Of a stretch of DNA of 64,000 nucleotides, positions 10,323-22,742 are shown piece after piece. Origin of the DNA: Cyclaneusma minus (lineage: Eukaryota; Ascomycota; Leotiomycetes; Marthamycetales; Marthamycetaceae); the NCBI GenBank assembly GCA_037179335.1, contig JAKZHN010000030.1:310001-374000 (forward strand). Direction: 5' to 3'. The notes beneath the pieces are model-generated. The model had not been told where the DNA came from and ran no database searches. It saw nothing but the letters and a program-made list of their open reading frames with translations. A program made the translations under genes and the position numbers. Within the stretch, counting starts at the first letter, position 1, and each line of letters begins with the position of its first letter.

Positions 10323-12644
10323 AGTGGTGAGATCAGGGGCGTAGGAGCGAGAAAGTTGTTGAAACGGCGAGCGCATCTTCACACGGCGGCAGATCCGAGC
10401 CTTTTGTCGATTCCCTAAGCGCTTGTCAAAGCCCCAAGCTCTTGTCGATAGCTCAAAAAACGCTCAGCCAGCAATATTGCCCCCCAGCTTCACATACACC
10501 CCAGCCTCACACGGTATAAGAGGAACTTTCGGCGAGTCGACAAACAAATATGCAATCGAAGGAGTGGCAGATATCGACAGCGGCGCAAGTGACCGGCGGA
10601 ACGAGGGGGTTATCGGCAGACAGCAGATTATCAACAGGTAGTGAAGCTATTGAGGGCGCAGCGCACGACTGAGGACACTTGAAGCTGAGAACATGAACGA
10701 GACGTGCGACCGGCGAGGAAGGAGCGATCGTAAGCCATGGGGCCACTGGTGGAAAGAAGGTTCACAGAACCCAAATCCCCCACGCTCGAGGGAGCTTCTT
10801 CACATGTAGGTATGCTCTGTCAGTATCAGTACATGGTGGCGAGTAAAGGAGGACTATGAATTGCTTCACAACCCACCCGGCCTGGACATTCAGATGGTCC
10901 ATACACCTCGCAATACTGGCCCTATCACGACTTTCCACTTGTTGCACGTCTCATCTTTGTCGGCTGCCACCAGATTGATGGTGGCGGTTGACAGTGTGGG
11001 ACCAGGACTGGTCAATTGGATGGTTAGCCTGTTGCAAGCTCAAAGCTCGCGCAACGCCATGGAAGATCATTGCGTCTTCCTGGATTTTGCAACGTCGATG
11101 AAGGTGTCTCGATGGATTGAAGTTGAGCTTTGGCCGTCTTGAAATTGAATTGACTTTGCAGCTCGCACGGACGCGGGGGGACCCGCCGCCAAGCCGGCAG
11201 CCATTCCGTCCTGGGAACAGGTTTGTGGGGTGCATGATGCGGACTGGAGATCGTGGGGCTGACACACTCTATGTCCAGACATTGAAATCTCAAATGTCGC
11301 GAGCCTCGACTCCGAAGCTTCGGTTGTGCCTCATAATTAGGTACTCTACTTATTTCAAAGCTGTTGACTGGCTGCAGATACTGCGAACAGCCGTGTAGCA
11401 GTGCGGGGAAGACGAGCAGGATGATAGCGGGACAGGAAGCTGGGCATGAGACTAAGGCAGACCTCCGTAGTAAGTGTCTTCGCAAGAATGTCCTCTACGG
11501 GACCACTTTTACATGGCTTACAAGAATGTGATGCGTAACAAGATGCTCGTATCAATCTCCAGCCAGTACGAGGAGACTATTCCAGCGGGCTCGCCGAAGA
11601 CAAAAAGTCGTCCAGATCACTTCAAGAAGATCGAGTCATTTCCAGGTTACGGCGACGGCTCATGGCGCCAAGCCACAACATGCATAGCTGGCACATGGGA
11701 GCGTGCAGGTAAACGCCTCAACAAAGACGAACAGGTAGTACGACCTGGGCCGTACAGAAAGAAGTGTACCAGATAGGCGGAGACGACAAGCCTTGTGGCA
11801 GAAGCCAAGTGCTACATGCCGTATCTCTGCGTCGTAATCCATTGACTTACTACCGTTCCCTCATGTTCAAGTGATCGCTTGAACCAGCTTGGCATTCGTA
11901 TTTTTCTGCCCGGGGTATGCCCATGCGAGCTCAGTGGTCAAGTTTTGGGAAGTTGGCACCGGCCAAATTCCAGCTGAATGTTCATCTGCGATCTTGTCAT
12001 TCTGAAGGTTTTGCGAATGGAACCCATCACATTTGCGTACTGCTAGTTTTAAGTTGCTGTTTGTGTCCTTTGATAATGACATGGAAATGCTAATTTACTT
12101 CACATTCAGTACCAGGAAACCGATCCAGGCCAGACAGTAACATGTTGCGTGTCAATCGTTGTCCGGTTCGCTTCTAGTTATCCAACGTCTGAGACGGGTT
12201 CAAGGCTACCAAAGATTGAACGCCTGAGCTGAGTACCGTCACAGTTAGAACATGTGGGGGAGTACCATGATTCTATGAGACTTGGCACACATTGATCTGC
12301 ACGGATTGCGGGCACAAATCTTAGTCAAAACCTGAAAATTGATTTTCCTAGCTCATTTCTTGTCTAAGTTCAGCTCAAAACCGTATATATACTGTTCCCG
12401 TCCAAAACCATATCTCTGCTTGACGCGTCACATTCTACCAGCTCTCATTCGGCTATCTCCAAATTCTCCTAACCCGTGCTTTTCCACATCAACTTGGACT
12501 TGAACACCCCCTGTTGCCTGCATGATCGCTGTCGTACTCTGTGTTCAACGTGGCTTCCATTTTACGAGAACAGATCGACGACTGCGACTGCTACAAGTGG
12601 AACCCCGATTGATAACTGCCTCTTGAAGACACTCGCAACCCACC
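10323..12644. other. Long intergenic region upstream of the MFS gene
   Basis: About 2.3 kb with many short ORFs (longest about 150 codons, 11024-11485 minus), none with a recognisable domain or a convincing spliced continuation. It contains a TATA-like run before the MFS gene, listed separately. Otherwise I see nothing. Confidence 0.4.
12384..12391 (+). promoter_or_regulatory. TATA box of the MFS gene
   Basis: TATATATA lies about 260 bp before the ATG at 12645, in an otherwise mixed-composition region. That distance would leave a typical fungal 5' leader. Position and sequence are suggestive; the transcription start is not visible. Confidence 0.45.
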
Positions 12645-14340
12645 ATGTCTTCCAGCAAGGAGAATATCATGGCCGAAAAAGATGGGTACATTCTCGACGC
12701 CGGCGAGTTCTCAAACGCTGGCCAGCTCTCAAATACTGGCGATATTAAAACCGCCGACGATTGCAAAACGGTCCTCATTCCTCAACCCAGTACAGACCCT
12801 GACGATCCTCTGAATTGGAGCCAGATCAAGAAACACCTTCATCTTTGTGTTATCGGATTCATCGCTTTCTTGCCAGATTACGCCAGTTCGACGGGTGCAG
12901 TGACAAATCTGGTGCAGCCAAAGTGAGTCTTCTCTTCGTCATTTGGTCGCATGCAAACAGTTCTGAAACGACTGTGCTAACCGTGACCTTCCCAGAACTT
13001 GGAATCTTCCTGAGACAACGATAAACCATGCCTTGGTTGGGAATCTGTTTATGCTTGGAGCAGGAGGGATCTCCGCCGTAACCCTCTCGGCGTACTTTGG
13101 TCGACTACCAGTGCTCTTTTGGTTTTCTGTCATGTCGTTCATCACAGCAGCATGGTCTGCGCAGCCAGGAAGCTTTGAATCTTTCGAAGCGGCGCGAATC
13201 CTCCATGGTTTTTTCTCCACTGTAACACAAGCTGTAAGTGAAGTTCTGGAAATACTTGGAATTACTACTCACGATGTCCCAGGGCGGCTTGATGTGGATC
13301 AAAGACATGTTCTTCTTCCATGAGCATCCTCGGAAAATCAACATCTGGTCCTGCTTTATAGTTCTCTCGCCCTATCTCGGTCCATTTGTCGCATCATGGA
13401 TCGTGTGGAAATCTAGTTGGCCATGGTGCTACTGGATCATTACGATACTCTGGGGGGTTGCCCTTATTCTGATCGTGAGTGTTATGGACGAACCGTTTTA
13501 CGACCGCAGTCTCCCAAAAGATCAGCAGCCGATTCGGAAATCACGTCTCATGAGGGTGATAGGCGCTGAGCAGTGGCGAAGCAGACATTTGAGAAACTCC
13601 TTCGCCGAGGCCTGTATGCGTCCAATGTATGCCATAGTCAAGCTTCCGGTATTTCTGATCACTCTTTACTATGTGTTCACTTTCGCTTGGGTCATCGGTC
13701 TCAATGCCACAACCGGTGTATTCCTGAGCCAAGTTTATGGATTCGGTCCTGAAGATTTAGGTAAGATTTTCTGCCCATTCCCTACAAAACCCTCCTAATC
13801 CTCTCTGCAGCATTATACTACTTTGCTCCCATGGTGGCAACCATCCTCGGTGAACTTTTTGGTCACTGGGCATTTGATTTCGCCGCCAGCTACTACGCCA
13901 AGCGCCACCAAGGCAGATTCCAACCTGAAATCCGACTCAGTCCCACTTGGTACGCGACACCTCTCATGGTCACCGGTATCGTTCTTCTCGGCTTCTCTCT
14001 TCAACGTCACTGGCACTACATGGTGACGGCAGTTGTTTGGGGTTTGTACGTCTTCGGCATCATGATTTGCACCACTGCCATCAACTCTTACCTGCTCGAT
14101 GCTTATCCTGAAGCATCTGGAGAAGTCGCTGCCTGGATCAATTTTGGAAGGACTATTGGAGGGTTCATCATCACGTACGAAGAGGTGGACTGGGCGTTCG
14201 CAATGGGGACCGAGAAAGCGTTGGCGATCCAGGCGGCCATTGTGGCGGCGGCGTTTGGACTGATCGTCCTGCTGCAATTTAAGGGGAAGCAAATGAGACT
14301 CCGGCAGGGGACTGTCACGTTTGCAAGGCGCGAGAAATGA
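12645..14340 (+). CDS. MFS transporter, DHA1-like
   Basis: Spliced model: 12645-12922, 12996-13233, 13283-13760, 13811-14340, giving 507 aa; the introns are 73, 49 and 50 bp and all phases close. A polar N terminus of about 60 residues ends with DDPLNWSQIKKH, the usual entry to TM1 in this family. About twelve hydrophobic segments follow. Landmarks are NHALVGNLFMLGAGGISAV, LSPYLGPFVASWIVWK, YYVFTFAWVIGLN and GEVAAWINFGRTIGGFII. These resemble fungal drug:H+ antiporter-1 members related to HOL1 and polyamine or toxin exporters. The substrate cannot be read from sequence. An alternative start is the Met at 12669. There is no cluster partner next to it that would hint at a substrate. Confidence 0.9.
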
Positions 14341-16184
14341 AAGTTGGATTTTGATGGCTGCTGGGTATTTTGGGGGTCGATTGGAATTTGCCAGATCTTG
14401 ACTGGATTCTGCTAGATCTTGTTTGGGTCTTTCTTACTTTACTTCCTCTATAGACCGCATCTCAAATCGAAATTTACTACATGAAATACCACTCAAGGTC
14501 AAAGTTTCTGTTATGACGTGGAAATTATCATCATAAGATGAGCCGGTGCATCATCATCGTGAATGTCATCTCTGCGCACCTCTATCAGGCCATGACAGAC
14601 AGCCATTCGATTTGACGTATAGACGCAAAAGCCAGTCGATATGCTGACTTCTTGCGGGGAACAGGGTTAAAAAAAAATACAAAAAGCAAAAAGACGGGGG
14701 AAAAAAACGAACCGAGCCCAGTAGCTCCTGATTTCAGGCAATCCGGGAACTGGAGAAATCGTTAGGTTATTAGTTTTACTGGAAAATCCCACACATCTGA
14801 CGACATTTCCAATCGGGCCATGACAGCCATTCGATTCTAAAACTACTACTTAATATGCCGGCATCGACCTCTCCTCGCCGGCGCGTCTCTTCTTTCCCCC
14901 CTCCCACTCTTCCACAATCCTGTCGTCCTGAACACATGGAAAAGACCATGGATGACGCCAACTTCTACTGGCCCTTCTGACAGGACATGTCACTACGCTG
15001 AACAAAAGAAGAAGATTCTAGACTCTCTGACGACCAGATCCCGAGCAGGTGAAGTGAAAAGTTTACGAGGTTGCTTTGTACAACAACCCCAAAATTGGAA
15101 ATCCATCACAATATTATGGCGCGGCGGCGCCCTGGGCGGTCTAGAGGGTGTGCATTGCGGCTCGTGGGAACTGAGCCAGGAAACGGGGAGCTGGGAATCG
15201 GGAAGGTCATTTGGTTCCACACAGCGTATTCGCCATGGGATTGTGAGCAATAGCACCAACGATTCACCCCGCAGATTAATCTCCAGATCAAATTTGAGGC
15301 GTAGTCCAGAGTTCCTGGGCGTGGTCTCATGATGTCAAATAGGAAACATGTGACTCGAGCACACCACAAAGTCGGAGACCTTTGCTGTTACGCCTGCCGC
15401 CTGGCCCAGCTTTCCAAGCCTCGGTGTTTCTGCTCTGTACATGAAAGGAAAATTGGTGACTGTAAATCACGAGACCGAAGAGTCTTCCACAGCAGGGGTG
15501 AATTCCCTGCCTGGATGTAGTCACTTCGTGGCTGAAAAAGCACAACATGGCAAGGTAGCACTGAAGTAGTGCCACCTGGCTGGCCACGCTGAACAAATTG
15601 GTCTTGTACTTCTTGTGCCACTCGCGACTAAGCCCCATCAGATCCCATCAGTTCATAGTTCTTGGCATGCATATATGACCAGATTCGGGCGGTCAATGGG
15701 ACAAGATTTCCTATTCTTGGACAAAGGCTGAGATACTAAGCATCTTGTGAGCATACATGTCATGAAATTGGGAGGTTCGCATGCTTCCAACTCCATAGCA
15801 ACGTCGGCGAGGTGAAAGAGCGGGGGAAGTATGATGAGGCCTTGCGTAGCCATGATGCTGCTTGGAAGGAGAATCGGAATCCGAAGACAAAAAGCCGAGC
15901 CTTACCGGGAACCATGTGAGTGAGGGTATTGAGTATAAAGGAGTCAAGACGAAATGGAATTAGGAGATTTCGATTCGCAGAAGGACATCCTTGAGTGTCG
16001 CAAATCAAGACACTCGCGCCGCTACCGAGTCTAACGAAGGAAAATGATTCTACCAGCCGACCCAAGCTCGCTGAATATTGGTGCAAGACAAGTTGTTGAA
16101 AGTTGTGTTCGTACAAGCAGACGCAGATGCGCGAGCCCTCCCATTTTTCCTACACACCATATCCAAGTCGATCAACAATCTCCT
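14341..16184. other. Intergenic region
   Basis: 1.8 kb between the convergent 3' ends of the MFS gene and the duplicated-module membrane protein. It includes A-rich tracts near 14670-14710. Only short ORFs without recognisable content are present. Confidence 0.35.
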
Positions 16185-18145
16185 TCATTTCTTCCCAACT
16201 TCTCGTCCACCTAGCTCGAACCTGATCGTAGGCCTCCGCGGACTGGTATCCACACCCAGCCCAACCACACTCTGGGCAGGCGTAGTCTGCGCCACAGGAG
16301 CATCTGCTTCCGGATCTCTTGGTGAATGTACCCAAGCGGTGTAGGGAGGCACAGCCTCCGCTGGCAGCTCACTAGTTCTGATCCCCACGTTCGGCAACTC
16401 AGGTTCTCTGACCTCATAGAGTCCAGGTACTGATGCTGGATTATTACGAGATCCTCTGGGAGTAACCCGCCAGCTGCGCTTCTGGCGGTGGCGCATGAAG
16501 AAGAAAATTACCAAGAGAAGGAAGAAGGCCAGTGCAAGGCCAAGACCGATGCCAATGGCGGCTTGGACGCTTGAAGTTAGCGAGTCGGATGCTGAGGCGT
16601 CTGCGGTTGGTGGAGAGGCTGCGGCTGAGGGTGTAGTGGATGTGAACTGTGAAGACTGGACCGAGGAAGTCTCCGAACTATCAGCCAGGGTAGAAAGAGT
16701 CGATGATGAACTTGATGGTGTTGTTACTGTGCCAGCAACAGGTAGTCCTACCTCGGAAGTGAAAATGATGCTGCCAGTACTTGAGTCCGAATTTATGTCG
16801 CTGCTTTGCCACATTAATACAATACCCCAGGCAGACACGACATCTTGTTCCATCTGCAGCTGATGCGGCTCGGGATCAGTCCCATCCGCCATCACCACTG
16901 TGATTATGCTAGGTCCTGAAAACGTTGTGGCGCAGAGAGGGCCAGTTTCACCGCCTTCACTTCCCAGGCATCCGTAACCACTACATCATTGCCATCCGTC
17001 AGAGCGCAAAACCACACGTAGAAGTAGAAGGAGGGTGTTGGGGACATACGAGGGACAGCAAGTTGTAACAAACGGGGGGCCCACATCCTCAGCTTGTGTA
17101 CAGGCCTGGTGGTATCCAGTCGGGCAGACGAAACCGGGAGAGAAGTATGTGGTCGGGATTCCGGATGGGAAACAAACGGGATCTGGTCCAGGACGCCCAA
17201 GAGTCACAACGCCGAGTCCGAAAGAGCTCAAGGTTACCGCAGATTCCCCCTCAGTCGTGCTAGTGACAGAAGACCAGGCATATTGACTGAGGCAGCCGCT
17301 TGCGGGTGTGAAGGTCGTTGTTAAGGGTGGAGGTGAGTCTGGAATTTGCCTGGCGGCGATGATAGGAGTGAGCGTGGCAATTGGCGAATGACTCGCTGAT
17401 GCGGCCGAAGGTTGTAAGCCAGTATACGACGCTATAGGCACTAACAGTGTGACCGTCTCCAAGGTGGTCAAGGCAGGAGACTTAGTCGAGGATCCTTGGT
17501 CTCCTAGCTCAACAGACGTACTACAGGATGGACTGGGCGGGATCTCAGTACTTTCGGTTGAAGGGCTCAGGGGCAAAAGATCAGTAGCCTGCCACTCCAT
17601 CACAACTGCAAACGCATTGACAGTCAAGGTTTCTCCCGAACTCGCTATCACCATTGCCGTTTCGGTCTCTCCGTATGAACGCGTGTATTCAACTTCCATG
17701 CCTGATCCTGAGAATGTGGTGACCATGGTGCAATCTAGGCCAGGAACTTCTTTCGAAGTTGCACATTGATAATTTCTGTCAGGTTCTGTTGTCAGCTGCG
17801 ATTTCCACTGACTTCCCACTCAGAGTATCGGCTATGATTGAAGAGACTAGGAACTCACGAGGGGCAGCATGTGGCAATGGTAGACGCAGAATAAGTAGAC
17901 TCAGCATGAGTTGCTGCAGCATAAGTCTGTGAACATGCCGTCGAATATCCATGAGGGCAGACGAGTCCTGGTGAGAAAATCTGTTCGGCATCCCAGCTTG
18001 GAGGATAGCATTGATCATATGGAGGTGGCGGACCTAGGACAAAAATCTCGGTCGTGATATTGTTTCGAGTATACTGATGCAAGTTGTATTCGGACAGGCA
18101 GCTGGTTGGAGGAGTGAAAGTTGATGTTAGGGAAGGGAATGCCAT
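16185..18145 (-). CDS. Single-pass membrane protein with two tandem cysteine-rich extracellular modules
   Basis: Three exons, 18145-17859, 17775-17050 and 16980-16185, close in phase to 602 aa. Module 1 (about residues 5-160) and module 2 (about 246-400) share one pattern. It runs LTSTFTPP or LTTTFTPA, SC or GC-LS-Y, a Cys-Pro stretch, FSPGLVCPHGY or FSPGFVCPTGY, AC, then CCPS followed by a TGC or CTC-type Cys. The splice site falls at the same place in both modules, inside CCPS. A Ser/Thr-rich, probably O-glycosylated stalk, a hydrophobic helix (about 475-500, IGIGLGLALAFFLLLVIFFF) and a basic then Pro-rich cytoplasmic tail follow. The layout resembles fungal wall-sensor or surface proteins. 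I do not recognise a named family, and no classical N-terminal signal peptide is seen at this start. Confidence 0.8.
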
Positions 18146-18819
18146 GTTGTTTAGCAGCAGTCTAATTCCAATTGACGAGACGATGGCTGTCTTCAAATAG
18201 ACAGAGCCCGTGTAAGGGTCCACTTCAGTGCTGGGATGAGATACTGGTGCAGAGCATCACATATCCGCTTGATCCAAATGGGGTGTTAAGGACTCGAATG
18301 TTCATCAGAACCTATAGGACAGGCCCCAAAAATGTAAGAGCGGGGAGACCCAAGGAAGGTTGAGGCAGAGAGGAAGCGAGAAAAATATGAGGAAATACTG
18401 TGTCGCCCCTTCTTTGGTATTCGAGAGCGACGGAGTCGCACCGCTTGACAACTGTTTGTGGGTGCACAGGTTTTCGGATGTTTGCAGAGAAGTATGGTGA
18501 GCAGGATCAAGCAAACATGCACGGTGCGACGACAGAACTCTTGTCAATGCTTTGACGAAGCTTCCGATACTGACATCTTGGAGTAACTCGATCTTCTTGT
18601 GTGCTGGCAAATGAAGACAAGAAATGAGATCACTTAGCTGGAGTTGTTGCCATGCATGACGAGTAAGGTAGAAAAAACGACCATTTTGGGACTCATGCTG
18701 GTCAAGTTACGGATGTCGTTGGTTCTGCATATTTGGACTTCTACCAGCTTAGAACTCGCTCAAACGTACCCAGTTCCTTTCATCACTGACCTTGCTTGTT
18801 ACCCTTGCCTCGCTCTCAC
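18146..18819. other. Intergenic region
   Basis: About 670 bp upstream of the duplicated-module gene and downstream of the NmrA-like relic. No convincing gene or motif is seen. It should contain the promoter of the minus-strand gene. Confidence 0.3.
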
Positions 18820-19287
18820 CTAGGAGAACAACGGATTAGCCTCCAACCACTCCTCGAACGAGTGAAATTTGCCCCTCGCTTTCTCTACCGCCCACTTCTC
18901 CTTCTCCTTCGTGCCAGGTCCATAGTATCCGAATTCCTGCTGACATTTCTATCATCATCTCTGCATCCACTCCGGGCAAAGCTTCTTGAACTCATCAGCA
19001 CTCGCCTACACAAAAGTCACCTCGGAATCAGGCCGGTTTGGCCACGACATGATCTACCCGCCCTGGCTGTCAGGCAATGGCTTGAACCAGCCACTGAAGT
19101 CTTGCATGTAGGAGGTAGCCGCAAAGAACGCGGACTTGATCGGCAAAGGGCGGATGTGTGCTTCACTGTCTGCTTTGACTTCCAATCCGTGTAATTTGGT
19201 GTATTTGCCGTTCGGGATTTCGGTCACGCCCGGCAGAGTCGAGTAGAGACACATGCGTGGCAACGGCGTTTGTTTGAGCGGTCTCAC
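18820..19287 (-). pseudogene. NmrA-like (atypical SDR) relic, C-terminal half only
   Basis: On the minus strand a broken frame spells recognisable NmrA-family sequence: YSTLPGVTEIPNGKYTKLHG, then LPIKSAFFAATSYMQDF, VTFV, ASADEFKKLCPEWMQ, EFGYYGPGTKEKEKW and the typical end FEEWLEANPLFS. The frame is interrupted by TAG after PDSQGG and again after TVTFV-like residues, and by a small frame break near 18920-18945. The middle (between SWPNRPDSE and VTFV) appears shortened. The N-terminal NAD(P)-binding half, about the first 90-100 residues of the family, is absent upstream. I infer a truncated, decayed gene copy. Introns could explain one break but not all of them. Confidence 0.72.
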
Positions 19288-19818
19288 GCGTTTATCCTTG
19301 GAGAGCTCGAGGTCGTTGAGAACAAACGAAATGGAGGAAGCTGAAGGATTGAAAGCGACAAGTCATTTGCTTCCGAGGTAGCTCGATTGGCGGTGATATC
19401 ATAGCTAAAATGGTTGTCCGTTCGTTCGCAGGAATTTATCATAAATGCGGAGAGAGATAATATACGTAGTCCGAGGATTCCTGCTTCGGGCCAGTACGGG
19501 CCGAGAGATTTCCGCGCGCTGCAGATCCCGATCTCGCTTATCGGCGGATCCGATCTTAGCGTCGAAGGCAAAAATCGCGATGCGGCCACTTCTCGATGTT
19601 CCTTTGTGATGGAACAATTCTGGCGCGTGACGTCGTTGACTCAAACGCGGTAACGCTAGGTGATCAGGGGAGAAGCGTAGGTCGCAGTTTCCAATATCTC
19701 TTCTGGTCTGTTTCATCGAGGAAGGGAGTCATCGTCCCTCTGTTTCACTTTTGTTCTGTCGATTTCCTTTCCTTCGACCAACGGGTGAGTCGAATGGTGG
19801 GAGACCCTGAACCATTGA
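19288..19818. other. Intergenic region
   Basis: About 530 bp before the UVDE gene, presumably its promoter. It has short ORFs only. No clear element is seen. Confidence 0.3.
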
Positions 19819-22334
19819 ATGCTGCAGTTCTCCAAATCCTCCCTGCGACTTGGCAGATCTTTCCCCGGCCTGAGTTACGCCACTCAACGATATACAGTGC
19901 TACCACGCTTCCCCAATAACTCAACCTCCGGCACTCGCGTCTTAAAACGGAGCTTGACTAGAAAGTCGGGTACAGATCTGGCAATGGCTAAACCGAAGCG
20001 CAAGAGGTCAGAAGTAACTCAACCGGCCACTGCTGCAACGACACAGCAAGAGATCCAACCTTGTCCTAAGCCTGGACGGCAACCAAGTCGTCGCGGCAAG
20101 GTCGACACGAATCCCGATCACAATGCCGCCATTATCGATGCTCCCGAAGCATTACGAGCGAGTCCTGATGCAGACGAAAAAGGCGAATCGTTTGATATCA
20201 AGAAACCCGCCGGAGTTCCCCCCAAACCGAACAAGTCGCCTACCAAAAGCTCTATAGCCGCCAAGAAAGGGTCGGATGAGATCAAAGCTTTCAAAGCCGA
20301 GCAAGCTGCCAAGAAGGCTGCCGAGGCAAAAATCAAAAAGGAAGATGGTGGTGAGAACGAGAGCTTGGTGAGGGAGGATCCAGACGGAGAGGGCGATGCG
20401 GTTGTGGAGGATGCCGATACTATGAAAAGAGAGGCGGCAAGACCACCGCCAGTCAACAGCGACTATTTACCTCTTCCCTGGAAAGGTCGGCTAGGATATG
20501 TAAGAAGCCCCTTTTTCCCAGGCTTCCGTCTCTTCTGCCACAGCTTTGAGGGCTTATCAAAATTGTACAGGCGTGTCTGAATACATATCTCCGCTTGAGT
20601 ACACCGCCGATTTTCAGCTCCAGAACGTGTCGAATTGCTTCGATCCTGGAACATAGACATCCATTGAAGAACCCCTCGGAGCCAGAACATGCAACGAAGA
20701 ATCGACCGGATAAGGATCAGCCTGCTGATATCGCAAGGGGTCAACGATATGTTGAAGAACTGGGCCTCGCGAATGCAAGGGACATTGTAAAGATGTTACG
20801 CTGGAACGAGAAATACGGAATTCGGTTCCTCCGACTGAGTTCCGAGATGTTTCCCTTCGCCAGCCACGCAGAATACGGTTACAAACTCGCCCCCTTTGCG
20901 TCGGAAGCCCTCGCCGAGGCAGGAAAAGTAGCAGCAGAGCTAGGCCATAGACTCACAACACACCCTGGACAATTCACCCAACTGGGCAGCCCGCGACCCG
21001 AAGTCATAGCCAATTCTGTCCGCGATCTCGAGTTCCACGATGAGTTACTGACCCTACTCAAGATGCCAAAACAGCAGGACGCAGACGCCGTCATGATATT
21101 ACACATGGGTGGCACGTTCGGCGACAAGGAAGCGACACTTGACCGGTTCCGCACCAATTATGCTGCTCTCTCTCCCTCTATCAAAGCACGCATAGTACTT
21201 GAGAACGACGATGTTTCTTGGTCCGTTCACGACTTATTACCTGTTTGCGAAGAATTGAACATACCTCTCTGCCTGGATTTTCACCATCACAACATTATTT
21301 TTGACAGCACTCAGCTCCGCGAAGGCACAAAAGATATCATGGATCTTTATCCTCGGATACGGGCAACCTGGGAAAGGAAGGGTATAACACAGAAAATGCA
21401 TTACAGCGAGCCCACACCTCCAGCAGTGACAGGGCGTCAGAGAAGAAAGCATAATCCACGACCAGCGACCCTGCCCCCGTGTCCCAACGACATGGATCTC
21501 ATGATCGAAGCAAAAGACAAGGAACAGGCCGTTTTTGAGCTCATGCGCACCTTGAAGCTTCCAGGGTGGGATTTGTTCAATAATATCATTCCGTACGAGC
21601 GCGACGATGACAATAAGCCGCAGCCTAAGAAAGCAAAGAAGAAAAAGACGAAGAAGCAGATTGCTCAGGAGATTGAGGAATTTGGAAAGGAGCTGAGCGA
21701 GGAGGAGGATCCTGTGAAAGAGGAAGTGCCAGAGAGTGAAATTGGGATGGGCGGGCCTGAAAATCGCGTGTATTGGCCCCAGGGCATGGAGGAGTGGCTC
21801 AGGCCGAAGAAGAGGGAAATCAAGAAGAAAAATGTTGAGGGGGAAGAGGAGGATATCTTCAAGCATCCGACACCGGCGAATTTTCAGGCGAGGAAAGAGT
21901 TGGTTGCGAGGTTGAAGAAGCCCCTGGACCAAGAGCTCAAGGAGAGATTGAGCAAAGCGGAGACCCTGAAGGATCTCATAGCGTTGGTTGATGAGGCAAA
22001 GGCTGCTGGAGAGAATAATGTGAAAGAGGAAGATGGTGAAGAGGGACCGCCGAGCAAGAAGGCGAAGAAGGCGGCCACACCGAAAAAGGCGGCTACACCG
22101 GCGAAGAAGAAAACTGCACCGGTGAAGAAACCAGCAAAGACTGTGCCGACCCCTAGCATGTCGGAGGATGAGGATGATGACGAACTCAGTAGTCTTCCGG
22201 ACCTGAGTGAAGAGGATCAAGTCTCTGCGGTGCCTACACCTGTCAAAGCTGCGAAGCCGCGGCTGAACAGAAGGACCAGTAGCAAGAAGACGAGCTACGC
22301 AGAGGTGGGCGAGGATGTGGATATGGAGGATTGA
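19819..22334 (+). CDS. uve1: UV damage endonuclease UVDE (Uve1/MUS-18 type)
   Basis: Two exons, 19819-20499 and 20571-22334, close to 814 aa. The enzyme is a TIM-barrel, metal-dependent endonuclease that nicks 5' of UV photoproducts and other lesions. Barrel landmarks after the intron: IRFLRLSSEMFPFASH, HRLTTHPGQFTQLGSP, VMILHMGGTFGDKE, IVLENDDVSWSV, LCLDFHHHN, KMHYSEP and DLMIEAKDKEQAVFELMR. These carry the His and Glu metal ligands of the family. An N-terminal extension of about 225 residues is basic and low-complexity. From the first ATG it begins with an Arg/Ser/Leu-rich, acid-free stretch that looks like a mitochondrial presequence. A second in-frame Met at 19984 (MAKPKRKRSE) would give a protein starting with a nuclear-localisation-like basic run. 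The C terminus is Lys/Glu-rich and AT-hook-like. Confidence 0.95.
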
Positions 22335-22742
22335 AAATCCCTTCGTCTGTCACAACAATTTGTACTTGTACGCGACAAACATGTCCATGAAATGAACAAA
22401 TTCAGATTACGAGGACTATTCTTGTGGCGGTGAGTGATCAATTGATCCTCACAAACTTACTTTAGTATATCGCTGCCACCATGGACGAGGACTCTGCCGT
22501 CTTGAAGTTTACACCCCAATCCGACTCAAATCCCTCGAACTCAGATCTTTGAAGTACACAAAACAATATTACCATCGCTCTGCTGATCTGTCGTTTCCTG
22601 TTCTTAGGCGCTTCGGTACACCCCTGCTGTTTCAGTATCAACTATCAACTACCATATGCACGAGCGCAGCCCCCACCACACCATCCTTCCAATTCTCCCC
22701 AAAGCCCATGAAAATCTGGGCGCTGCTTGCTTCAATTTCATC
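22335..22742. other. Intergenic region
   Basis: About 400 bp between the UVDE stop and the likely start of the MFS pseudogene. It should hold the former promoter of the latter. Nothing distinctive is seen. Confidence 0.3.

Noticed and set aside
11024..11485. 153-codon minus-strand frame in the intergenic region
   Set aside because: No domain, no plausible splice partners, Arg/Ser/Pro-rich composition typical of chance frames in GC-rich DNA.
21237..22220. 327-codon minus-strand open frame
   Set aside because: It lies antisense to the conserved UVDE barrel and its Lys/Glu-rich tail; its Leu/Arg-rich composition is the mirror of that coding sequence.
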